Source: Megasphaera elsdenii (lineage in GTDB: Bacteria; Bacillota; Negativicutes; Veillonellales; Megasphaeraceae). From it: a stretch of 35,244 nt of DNA. This document shows positions 1 to 7,742 of the stretch, piece after piece (positions within the stretch are counted from its first letter, which is position 1; each line of letters begins with the position of its first letter). The stretch covers positions 1 to 35,244 of the forward strand of contig NZ_JAJBQV010000021.1 of assembly GCF_020539865.1 (NCBI RefSeq), read 5' to 3'. A program made the position numbers and the translations under genes. The notes beneath the pieces are model-generated. The model did no database searches and was not told the DNA's origin. It saw only the letters and a program-made list of their open reading frames with translations.

Positions 1-8
1 TTTTTCAG

Positions 9-25
9 TAGGGGGAAGACCCCTA
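9..25. repeat. Small GC-rich hairpin at the window edge
   Basis: TAGGGG and CCCCTA face each other around a five-base loop. A few T residues follow on the plus strand, so it could be a weak terminator for a gene left of the window. No longer T-tract is visible, so function is uncertain. Confidence 0.35.
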
Positions 26-56
26 TTTATGTAAACTATGTTATTGCACATAACAC

Positions 57-69
57 ACGTGGGCGACCC
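57..69 (+). repeat. Partial copy of the CACGTG palindromic repeat
   Basis: ACGTGGGCGACCC matches the core of the repeats at 26984-27040 and 35068-35123 with one difference. The flanks do not match, so this is at best a decayed half copy. Confidence 0.3.
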
Positions 70-128
70 GCTGGGTATTTGAACAATTCTCTTAGCAAAC
101 TAGTCGTGAAATCACACATATCCCGGAA

Positions 129-150
129 CGGGCTCGCCACGAACCCCTAC
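129..150 (+). repeat. Degenerate copy of the dispersed palindromic repeat
   Basis: The stretch reads CGGGCTCGCCACG followed by AACCCCTAC. It matches the copies at 7700-7725 and 34995-35020 (the latter on the other strand) except that a few bases after the central ACGT are missing. It lies just downstream of the rarD stop codon. Confidence 0.5.
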
Positions 151-176
151 AGCGTAATTCTGGAACAGGGGTGTGC

Positions 177-1070
177 TTAATGGCATTCACTTTCACGAAG
201 CCCCTTGATTGTCTGGTAAAGGCCGTACATGTAGAGGGCGACGGCTACCCAGGCGAAGCAGAAGGTCAGGCGCAAGGGCGGCGTGATAGTTTCACCGCTC
301 AAAAGTCCGATGACCAAGGTGATGCTCGGCGAGAGGTACATGAGCATACCGCCCGTCGTTATGGGGACCCCTTTGACACCGGCCGAAAAGAGCATCATAG
401 GAACGGCGGTGACGACGCCCGTCGCCGGCAGGAGCAGCCATTGCCAACCCTGGAAGGTTCCTATGGCACCCAGGCCATGCCCTTCGCTAAAGGCGATGAA
501 AAGCAGGGATAAGGGCACCATGGAAAAGGATTCAATGAAGACCGAAACCTGGCTATCCAGACGGACTTTCTTTTTCAACATGCTGTACGTCGCCCAGGTC
601 AGGCAGATGAGAAACGACAACCAGGGAACGACACCGTACAGACAGAAGGCCAGGACCAGGCCGGCTCCGGCGACGACGACGGACAGTTTCTGGATAGGCC
701 GCAGCCGTTCATGGAAGAGAAGGCCGCCGAAAAAGACGAGGACGATAGGATTGATGAAATAGGCCAGGCTGGCCTGGAGAATGAAGCCCTGTGTCGTCGC
801 GTAAATATAAGACCCCCAGTTCAGGGTAATGAAGATACAGGCCCCAGCAATATACGGCCATTGCCAGCGCTCCTGCCGGACCCCTTTCAGGTCGGGCAGG
901 AGCTTTTTCTGTATGATGAGGAAAAAGCAGAAGACCGACGCCCAGACAATGCGCGAGGCCAGCGTGTACAGCGGCGGCAGCTGCCGCAACAGCAGCCAGA
1001 AGGCCGGCAGTACGCCCCAGATGGCCTGACTTAGAATGAAATAGATATAACAAAGTTTGCTCCCGTCCAT
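177..1070 (-). CDS. rarD: RarD-type DMT/EamA-family transporter
   Basis: Inner-membrane protein of the drug/metabolite transporter superfamily, 297 residues, the usual length for RarD. The sequence is almost entirely hydrophobic helices, consistent with about ten membrane segments made of two EamA repeats. The N-terminal SQAIWGVLPAFW segment and the central LFHERLRPIQ motif are typical of RarD proteins. The substrate is unknown; the historical label 'chloramphenicol-sensitive protein' gives no mechanism. The ATG is preceded by GGGGAGG at good spacing. It is monocistronic, is followed by repeat debris, and is intact, unlike the decayed block upstream of it. Confidence 0.85.
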   Translation of the reverse strand: MDGSKLCYIYFILSQAIWGVLPAFWLLLRQLPPLYTLASRIVWASVFCFFLIIQKKLLPDLKGVRQERWQWPYIAGACIFITLNWGSYIYATTQGFILQASLAYFINPIVLVFFGGLLFHERLRPIQKLSVVVAGAGLVLAFCLYGVVPWLSFLICLTWATYSMLKKKVRLDSQVSVFIESFSMVPLSLLFIAFSEGHGLGAIGTFQGWQWLLLPATGVVTAVPMMLFSAGVKGVPITTGGMLMYLSPSITLVIGLLSGETITPPLRLTFCFAWVAVALYMYGLYQTIKGLRESECH

Positions 1071-1105
1071 AAGACCTCCCCTTTGCCCTTCATAATTTAA
1101 TGATG

Positions 1106-1139
1106 ATTATACTATGCAATGGGATGCGCTATTTGTCAA
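1106..1139 (-). promoter_or_regulatory. Probable sigma-A promoter for rarD
   Basis: On the minus strand TTGACA (1134-1139) is followed after 17 bases by CATAGT (1111-1116), immediately before a perfect TATAAT (1106-1111). The exact -10 register is ambiguous: the -35 fits the first hexamer and the best -10 is the second. Confidence 0.5.
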
Positions 1140-1153
1140 TCGCAAAAGGCGTT

Positions 1154-1936
1154 TTACAAGGCTTTTTTAGAGGCCAGGCCCGAAGCCTCTGCTTCAGGAA
1201 CCTGCTTTTTCAGGCCCTTACGAACATAGGATATACTCGTGTATAAAACGACGACGATGATGCCCCAGGCCAATAAATGGACGTCCATGTTGAGGACGAA
1301 GTTGGTCGCAATCAGGACGGCGACAATGCCGGAAAGGGTAAAGCACAGGCTGATTTTCCATTCATAACTACCGGCTTTAATAAAGGCCCTGCCGGCTACA
1401 GGCATCAAGGCCGCAACAGCCCCCATCATGATGGGAAAGGCGACGAAGGGATTGAGTCCTAGCATGAATACCATGACCATACACGGCGCGTAGAGGCCGC
1501 AGCCCAGGGTCATCAAGGCACCGAAAATGCCATTCAGGACGATGGCCAGCATCAGCTTGCTGCCTGTCAGGCCGACGGCGGTATTCCCAGTTCCCAGCCA
1601 TTCGATGAACCCAGCCTGCTTGCAGAACATCAGCAGGGCCAGCATGACGTTGCCGACGACGTTGCGCAGGGGAAAGAGGTTGAAATGCTGGAAGACCATG
1701 GTCACTTCTTCGCGCATCTTACGGATGTCGTAGCCAGGCTGAAGGATGCTCTGGCCATTATATTTGATGTCGCCTCCAGTCGGCGATTCTAACAGATTCA
1801 GACAGCGCAAGAAAGTGCTCTTCCCGGCACCGGAGGGTCCGAGGATACAGGTAACTTCATCATCTAGGGACAGGCTGATATCATTTAGGACCAGGTTATC
1901 ACCATACTGTTTCTTCAAATGTTCAATTCTCATCAT
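1154..1936 (-). pseudogene. Chimeric ORF: 5' ABC ATPase fragment fused in frame to 3' TauE/SafE permease fragment
   Basis: Residues 1 to about 88 are the start of a polar amino-acid ABC ATPase (GlnQ/HisP type), with Walker A GPSGAGKS and the Q-loop region VFQHFNLFP. At about 1665-1675 the ATPase stops, and the remaining ~170 residues are hydrophobic helices resembling the C-terminal half of a TauE/SafE-family permease (GLYAPCMVMVF, LMPVAGRAFIKAG). The ATPase signature (LSGGQ), Walker B and H-loop are missing, as is the N-terminal half of the permease. The simplest reading is a deletion that removed the end of one gene and the start of the next and happened to keep frame. The product cannot be a working ABC ATPase. 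The start overlaps the permease remnant stop as ATGA. Confidence 0.8.
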
Positions 1937-2180
1937 TTTACATCAGCTCCCATCTTCTGTTCGCAAATATTGACAGCGACTGTCAGCAGCGAAATCAAGA
2001 CTAAATAGAACACGGTCAGGACCGTATAGCTTTCGACGAATTCAAAGTTCGACGACGCGTACTGGCCGGCTTGATAGGTCATTTCGGCGACACCGATGAC
2101 GGTCAGGATAGACGTATCCTTTACGGTAATGATGAACTGGTTGCCCAGTGCCGGCAACATAGTCCGGAAAGCCATGGCGG
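1933..2180 (-). pseudogene. 3' remnant of an amino-acid ABC transporter permease (HisM/GlnP type)
   Basis: The last ~80 residues, from AFRTMLPALGNQFI onward, match the typical C-terminal part of polar amino-acid ABC permeases: the coupling region, then TVKDTSILTVIGVAEMTYQ and a final hydrophobic helix. The N-terminal membrane segments are missing. The sequence immediately upstream is the end of proline racemase in another frame, so the junction lies at about 2164-2175. The stop overlaps the ATPase fragment start (ATGA), preserving the ancestral permease-ATPase coupling. The pair was presumably an amino-acid importer serving the prd cluster (inference). Confidence 0.75.
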
Positions 2181-3168
2181 AACGGGTCCGTCTCATCAAG
2201 GACCAGGCAGTTGATACCCGTAATATAGGCACTGCCCGTAATCTGTGGGATAGCCGCAACCATGCCGCCGACTTCTGCATCATCTACGATGCGGGCTTTG
2301 AACAAGGTTCCCATAATACTTCATAAACGAAAAGTTCATTTTTCTTCAATTTCCCCCGCAAGTATAACGACGCCACTTTGGCACTAGTGCCAGTCCCGCA
2401 AGGGCTGCGATCGATCTGATAATTGCCGAAGACGACAGCGTTCTTCATGGTCGCTTCGGGCCGGTCGGCCTGGCCGTAAAATTCAACTAAATCGACGCTG
2501 TGAATGTCCAGTTCGGGATGAGCTACCATTTCCTGGTCGTTGACGGCCCGGAGAATGTTCATCCCCGTATCGATGATCGTCCGGATATTTTCGGGTTCTA
2601 AACGCATCCCCAAGGCATCGGCGTCGACAAGAGCAAAAAAACTTCCGCAAAAGGCGATGTCTAAGGCGACGTGGCCTACACCATTGACAGGAACCGTAAC
2701 TCCTGTCCGATACAAGAAACAGGGCACGTTAGTAATAGTCACTTCCACGGCCCGGCCGGCCTCGACTTTGACGTGGGCCTTGATGAGGCCTGACGGCGCA
2801 TCGAGGCAGATATCCGTATAGGGCTCATGGACGGGTATCATCTGTTCATTGACTAGTACCGTCGCCACGCCGATGGAGCCGTGACCGCACATGTTCAGGT
2901 AGCCGCCGCTGTCCATGAATATAACGCCGACGTCAGCTTCTTTGTGGACTGGCGTCATAAGGATGGCACCGAACATATTTGTATGGCCCCGGGGCTCTAG
3001 TAAGATTGCCTGACGGTACGTATCGTAGTGTTTGGCGATGTACTGTTTCTTTTCCATCATCGTTTTGCCTGGTGCATGAGGAAATCCATTGACGACGATG
3101 CGCGTCGGTTCTCCCACGGTATGCGAATCGATGACCAGGATTTTTTCGTCGCCCCGCAATTTTTCCAT
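2165..3168 (-). pseudogene. prdF: Proline racemase, frameshifted near its C-terminus
   Basis: Proline racemase interconverts L- and D-proline, feeding D-proline to proline reductase. Both catalytic cysteines are present: Cys in NMCGHG (about residue 94) and Cys in DRSPCGTGTSA (about residue 255). The N-terminal DSHTVGEPTR motif is typical. The frame breaks at about 2320-2322: GAA GTA TTA TGG should read GAA AGT ATT ATG GGA, so one A is missing. In the next frame the protein continues normally (GTLFKARIVDD, then the ITGSAYITGI motif) to about 2165, where it runs into the ABC permease remnant and loses its own stop. ATG at 3168 has AGGAACG upstream. The truncated product would lack the C-terminal ~50 residues. 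Confidence 0.85.
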
Positions 3169-3227
3169 CAAGCGTTCCTAATTAGCATGCCACATCGAAT
3201 CTCCCCTTTCACTCCTTAAAACGAGCG

Positions 3228-3260
3228 ACGGCGTCCATCTCTCATCGAGATAAACGCCGT
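3228..3260. other. Strong hairpin in the prdB-prdF gap
   Basis: ACGGCGT (3228-3234) pairs with ACGCCGT (3254-3260), and inside it ATCTC pairs with GAGAT around a five-base loop. The 3261-3360 flank is very AT-rich with short T runs on the plus strand. It may be an old intergenic terminator or mRNA processing site between prdB and prdF. Confidence 0.4.
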
Positions 3261-3360
3261 TGTTTATTTTAAAATTATCTTTTTGTTTTTTAATAATTTT
3301 AATTGCTGTTTTATTATGCTATCATTTTATTCACATACAACATTTAACTTCATTATATTT

Positions 3361-3946
3361 TTATTGCATATTATGGCGATATTCATAGGGAAGAACTTTC
3401 AGACCATTATAACTCGGGCAATCGCGGACCCATTCCAGGGATTCCTTGAGGATGGCCGTCTGCATGGGGATATTATTCGGTTCGCCGGTATTGGATCCGA
3501 TAGGTACGTGCGGCGCTGTAATGCGCGGAGCTCCTTGCTGACGGGCAATAGGCGGTAAGGCGGCGATGACGCAGCAGCTCATGCCTTCAGCTTCGCAGCA
3601 GCGAGTGACGATGGTTGCCGAACGGTGGCAGGTCCCGCAGCCACCGGTGCAAAGGACGACATCGACGCCCTGGGCTTTCAGCTTCTTGGCGATTTCCGGA
3701 CCCGTTTCGTTGCGGAATTTTTCGACGTTGCCGTCGCCCATGAAAGTATACGTTTCTTTCGGAAGGGATCCGATGAAGCCTTCAGCAACCAATTCGTGCA
3801 GGCGGTCGATGGGGAACATAGCGTTGACGTCCTTATTGATATCGGAGTTATCGAAGCCGCCGTGCGTAACCATCAGGTTCGACGATGGCGTATCGAAGGG
3901 GAACGAAGATTTCCGAGCGCATCCCTTCTACAGTCGTTAAATTCAT
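3361..3946 (-). pseudogene. prdB: D-proline reductase PrdB, cysteine form, with internal deletion/frameshift
   Basis: PrdB is the catalytic subunit that normally carries selenocysteine and reduces D-proline to 5-aminovalerate. An ATG at 3946 opens a short piece beginning MNLTTVEGMRSEIFVP. After about 3885-3905 the reading frame changes and the rest of PrdB follows: VTHGGFDNSDINKDVN, FPIDRLHEL, NETGPEIAKKL, and a C-terminal block rich in AALPPIARQ. From memory of the family, roughly 40-50 residues are missing at the junction. The active-site position reads CTGGCGTCHRSA with a TGC codon, so this copy uses cysteine instead of selenocysteine. It sits 11 bases after the preceding small gene. Confidence 0.8.
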
Positions 3947-3957
3947 AACTACCCCGC

Positions 3958-4380
3958 CTATAGTTCATCTACAGCCGCCATGGGGCTGATGTAAAATTCA
4001 GTATATTCTCCCTCTTTTAGGGCCACATCGGTAAAGACCCAACGCCGCGGTACGGCAATGGTAGACAAACCGCCGAGGCAGTCGGCTTTGATGGCCGTAT
4101 CATTGACTTCGCTGAGGACGCCGCCGGCCAAGACCGGTGTGAATTCCCGGTCTGTCTGGAGCGGCGCATAATCGTAATCGAGCGGGGCCTTTACGATTTG
4201 CATATAACTAAAATAAAATCGGAATTTCCGGCCTTCCCGAGGCTGATGAAGGAACAAAGACGGTGCTGCGTGGATCACACCGAGTCTCCCCCGCAGGTTG
4301 AGCGCCACGTCGTCAGCACCCGCCTTGGTCACAGTCCCTTCCATGAGTACCGGGTTGATCTGATAGTCGAGTTTTGCCAT
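3958..4380 (-). CDS. Small conserved protein of proline reductase clusters
   Basis: This 140-residue soluble protein shows no signal peptide or membrane segment. It lies between prdA and prdB, where proline reductase operons commonly hold a small uncharacterised gene. I do not recognise a domain. Its ATG overlaps the last base of the prdA stop (TGATG), indicating translational coupling. It is the only gene in the prd block that looks uninterrupted, but with its partners broken it is probably a relic. A TTG three bases upstream is an alternative start. Confidence 0.55.
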   Translation of the reverse strand: MAKLDYQINPVLMEGTVTKAGADDVALNLRGRLGVIHAAPSLFLHQPREGRKFRFYFSYMQIVKAPLDYDYAPLQTDREFTPVLAGGVLSEVNDTAIKADCLGGLSTIAVPRRWVFTDVALKEGEYTEFYISPMAAVDEL

Positions 4381-5335
4381 CAATGGAGCGTCCCTTTATC
4401 GAGGAGAACTGTTTCCGGGAGACCGAGGAGTTTATTGCTAGCGTTTATGACGGCGTTATCCCATTTTTTCGGTGCTGCCGCAATGGGGACGCCGGCCATC
4501 TTATTCTTGAGCATCTGGATAGCCCGGGCTGCTACTTCTTTCGTGACGCACGAGCAGCCGGCGACGTCGTTTTCAAAACCGCCTTGGTCCATATTTTCTT
4601 CGACCATGGCATCGGCATAAGGATTGCCAACGACGAGCTGTCCCTGGTAGGCGCAGAAGGAAACGCCCACGCCCACGCCCACGACGGGGATACCCCGCTT
4701 GCCAGCCTGGCCGATATGCTGGATGAAGTCGATATGGTTGTTGCCAAAACCTTCCGTCGTAATGATGCAGCCGTCGATGTCCAGGCTTTCCAAAAGCGAA
4801 CCCAAGCGGTCCGAAACCCAGAGCTTTTCGTCATTGACCTGAGGGGACCCGACGAAGACGACGCCGATGAGGTCCAGTTCATCATCCTTAGCCAGGCCTT
4901 CGACCAAGGGTTCGCGGATATAGTGGCGGGTCATTTCTTTCGTAGCCGGTCCAATGCAGGTCAAAGCGTGGATGGAATTTCTTCACGGACGACTTCACCG
5001 TCGTATTTCTTCAATTCGTTGCGGACGGCCTGAATGATGTAGTCTTCGCATTTATGAGCGGCAAAAGGTCCCGGACGGGTCATACCGGTAAGCCGTTTGA
5101 TGACGGCATGGCAGCGGATGATGATGTCCCCTTCATCGGCACAGCCAGGATGGCCAAAATACATCTTTTCATCGAGGAACCCTTCAGACGATCCGAATTC
5201 GTGAATCTGGACGCCATATTCATCGACGCCAGTGAGCATGAATACGACGCCGTCAGCCACTTTAGTGACGCCTTCACCGAGTTCGCCTTCGACTTTCGTC
5301 GCTTGCGGACGCCCGGCTTGACTTCGTGGGCCTAT
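4380..5335 (-). pseudogene. prdA: D-proline reductase proprotein PrdA, N-terminally truncated and broken at the processing site
   Basis: PrdA is a proprotein cleaved at a Thr-Cys bond; the cysteine becomes the pyruvoyl group that binds proline. Recognisable PrdA sequence begins near 5310 (PQATKVEGELGEG), runs through a GSSEG block and RPGPFAAHK, and ends in one frame at about 4968. The second piece, in another frame, starts IHALTCIGPATKEMTRHY and continues through VGVVFVGSPQVN-like and TTEGFGNNHIDF motifs to 4380. The cleavage site T-C is intact but detached from its upstream half. The frame break lies at about 4972-4976, and segment loss here is likely. The N-terminal ~200 residues expected of PrdA are absent, replaced by the end of prdC. 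Confidence 0.8.
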
Positions 5336-5974
5336 TTGCAGAAGGCGACGCCAGCGACGACAGCCCCCATAGAGGCGGCCATTTCCCGGAGCCGCTTTTC
5401 ATCGGCGCCGCAGGCACAGACGAGAAGACCTATTTTTTCAGGTCCTGGCAGGAACGTTTCTGCCGCAATGATGCCGCCTGTCGTCTTGACGATAGGCGCA
5501 TCCAGCGTCGTCCGCTTGCCCATGAACGGGCCTCCCATGATGAGCTCGCCATATTCCTTTCCCAAGCCGCCGGCCCGTTCCAAGACATCGCTGACAGCCA
5601 TGCCCAAGGGCATATCATGGAAAATCTGGACTTCCGGGCCATTCAACTTGCCCGCTACGGTCAAGTCTTTGTCGATGAGCGGTTTCTTAGCATCGACGGC
5701 TGCGGCCATGCGCTGGAGCGTTTCCACATTGATGATGACGGCTCCGGCTTTCGACGGCAGGCTGCCGACATCGAGGAGCGTCCCTAGGACTTCCCGGACG
5801 ACGGCCCCCCGTCACTTCCAGGACCATCCCGGATACACTCGTATATATCGGGCTTCCTAATCCTTCCCCAGCCTCAGCGATGCATTGGCCACGCTGTACC
5901 CTGTCTCCAGGCTGAACCACCGGGACCGATGGGGCACCGATGTGCTGCGAAAAAGGAAAAACAAAGGGTCTCAC
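5332..5974 (-). pseudogene. prdC: Proline reductase-associated electron transfer protein PrdC, internally deleted
   Basis: PrdC is an RnfC-like flavin/Fe-S protein thought to pass electrons to proline reductase. The GTG start at 5974 follows AGGAGGT. Residues 1-55 are the RnfC-type N-terminal domain (QHIGAPSVPVV, GDRVQRGQ, SPIYTSVSGMV). At 5800-5812, around a run of six Gs on the minus strand, the frame changes. The following segment (INVETLQRM, GGPFMGKRT, GLLVCACGADEKR) matches the end of the nucleotide-binding domain and the SLBB region. The intervening ~100 residues and the normal C-terminus are missing. It would be the promoter-proximal gene of the prd block. Confidence 0.75.
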
Positions 5975-6199
5975 GTCCGTCCACCTCCTAGGATCATGAT
6001 GCTTAGATTCTTTCTTCGCTTGATGTCCTCAAGCATGGCCTTAGTATAGTCTCCAGACAGGTTGAAAAAAACAGGAAAACTTGAAATTTTCATGAATTCA
6101 CCTTATTTTTTATCGATAAATTCTGTGTTGCAATAATAAAAGCAGCCTTATTTCTGGAGGAATGAATAAAAAAGCTGCCATATAGAGGGGGAATGATAC

Positions 6200-7653
6200 A
6201 TGATCGTAGAAACCTACCCGATTGCATTGAAGAAATTCATGAAATTCACGAAAACAAAATCTGTGACCCTGGCAGAACGCATCGGTTACGATGTATCCTA
6301 TATCAGTAAGTGGATCAACGGAGCCAAGCTGCCATCGTCACGGGCTATAGAACGCGTCAATGAAGATGCGGCTGCACTCTTTGCTGAAACGATTGAAAAA
6401 CTCGATTGCCGCGAAGATTATTGCCGCTATTTTTCTTTTCCCGACACGACAGAAGACCTGACCTTCGCTATCAGCGACTATCTAAGCCGGGCATACCGCA
6501 CGTCGCTCCAAAGCGGACGCACTGAGAAAAGCAAGAAGTCCTGGCCTGTCCGCATTGTCACGAGCCATCAGAAAGCAGCCCACTTCTTAAAAGATTTGTT
6601 CCGAAAAAAAATCCCTACCCTGACGGGCAAGGAAGAATTAGTCATTTATGGAGAATTTTTTGATTTCTATGACGACGGCTTCTGGTCTTATCTCGACGTA
6701 CCGGCTCTTCTTACAAGGGCCTGCGCATCCGCATCGGCCTGGACAAATGGAAGATACGCCGCCATCCGGAATACGTAGCCCGGCTCTACGCCGTCCTCAA
6801 CCGCTTCATGGATGCGGAATTCACCTTTTACGACTTCTCCGCCTTGAGCGATGCCAATCTGATCATCCTCAAGGACCAGTTCGTCATTCAGTATTCTCTA
6901 GAGCCACCGGGGCATGATGATGTGTTCCTACATCGACGACCCAGCCGTCGTCCACGACATTTACGAGCGCTTTGGCGTCCACCATACACCGAAACTCCTC
7001 ACGCATATCCAGGCCCTTGGAACGACGACTACGGCTACCGCACGTCCTTCTATGAAACGTCGCGGTTCTGCTTTTTCCTGACCAACGGCATCGAATACCT
7101 CCTGCCGCAGGAAGTATTCGACCGGCTCATCGCCAAATCGCCAGCTGACCGGGCCAGCAATATCGAACGGCTACGCATTACCTGGGAAGAAATCATCGCC
7201 AAAGCCCGTGTATCGCTCATCGTGCCGACGCCCTCCTTCATGCGCTATCTGGAAACGGGCCACATCGACCTGACCGACGTCCAGTATACCTTGACGCCAA
7301 GCGAACGGATTGAACATTTGAAGGTCATCGCCCGGACGCTGACCCAGAGCCAGGGCATCACCTTGGGGACTATGCACTTGTCGCCGGACTTCCTGTCCTA
7401 CAAAGAAGCCAACCTGTCCTTTTATTCCAACTACCGCATGAGCTTCTTCAAAAAGAATACCCTGGCCATGAACAGCCAGGCCGACCCGTTCTACATCATC
7501 GTCGACAAAGAGTTGGATAAGATGGTCCTGGACTACTTCGACAGCATGACAAAGGCGTCATACTGCCAGCCTTGCAGCGGTCAGGAACTGGAAAGCAAAA
7601 TCAAGATTTACCAAAACATGCTGGAAAAAATCACCAGTTTAGCTGGAGCATAG
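6200..7653 (+). pseudogene. HTH (XRE-like) regulator broken by three frameshifts
   Basis: The N-terminus carries a Cro/XRE-like helix-turn-helix (LAERIGYDVSYISKWINGAKLP, about residues 23-44). The rest is a large uncharacterised domain. The frame changes near 6705 (the next frame reads SYKGLRIRIGLDKWK), again near 6915 (next frame SYIDDPAVVHDIYERFG), and near 7020, where the final ~200 residues resume (DDYGYRTSFYETS to the stop at 7651). Reassembled, it would be roughly 480 residues. It is divergent from prdC and was probably its regulator, by position only. ATG at 6200 has a GAGGGGG ribosome site. It decayed together with the prd block. Confidence 0.75.
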
Positions 7654-7688
7654 AAAAAGAGGCTGTCGCATGAAGACAGCCTCTTTTT
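7654..7688. terminator. Bidirectional intrinsic terminator
   Basis: AAAAAGAGGCTGTC (7654-7667) pairs perfectly with GACAGCCTCTTTTT (7675-7688) around a seven-base loop. The arrangement gives a U-tract on both strands. It separates the broken HTH regulator from the convergent CoA-transferase. Confidence 0.9.
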
Positions 7689-7690
7689 GC

Positions 7691-7735
7691 GTTGTAGGGC
7701 GGGCTTGCTACGTGCAACCCCCTACGGACTACAAC
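7691..7735. repeat. Dispersed palindromic repeat, copy B
   Basis: The core 7700-7725 reads CGGGCTTGCTACGTGCAACC then CCCTAC. It is nested in outer inverted repeats GTTGTAG (7691-7697) and CTACAAC (7729-7735). It matches 34995-35020 on the opposite strand with two or three differences. It sits directly behind the terminator and in front of the CoA-transferase stop. Confidence 0.75.
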
Positions 7736-7742
7736 CTATTAT

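Noticed and set aside
3640..3660. Search for an in-frame UGA (selenocysteine) in prdB
   Set aside because: The active-site codon is TGC; breaks in the gene are frameshift/deletion, not UGA recoding.
4374..5860. Two long plus-strand frames opposite prdA/prdC
   Set aside because: The minus strand carries clear PrdA and PrdC motifs; the plus frames have none.
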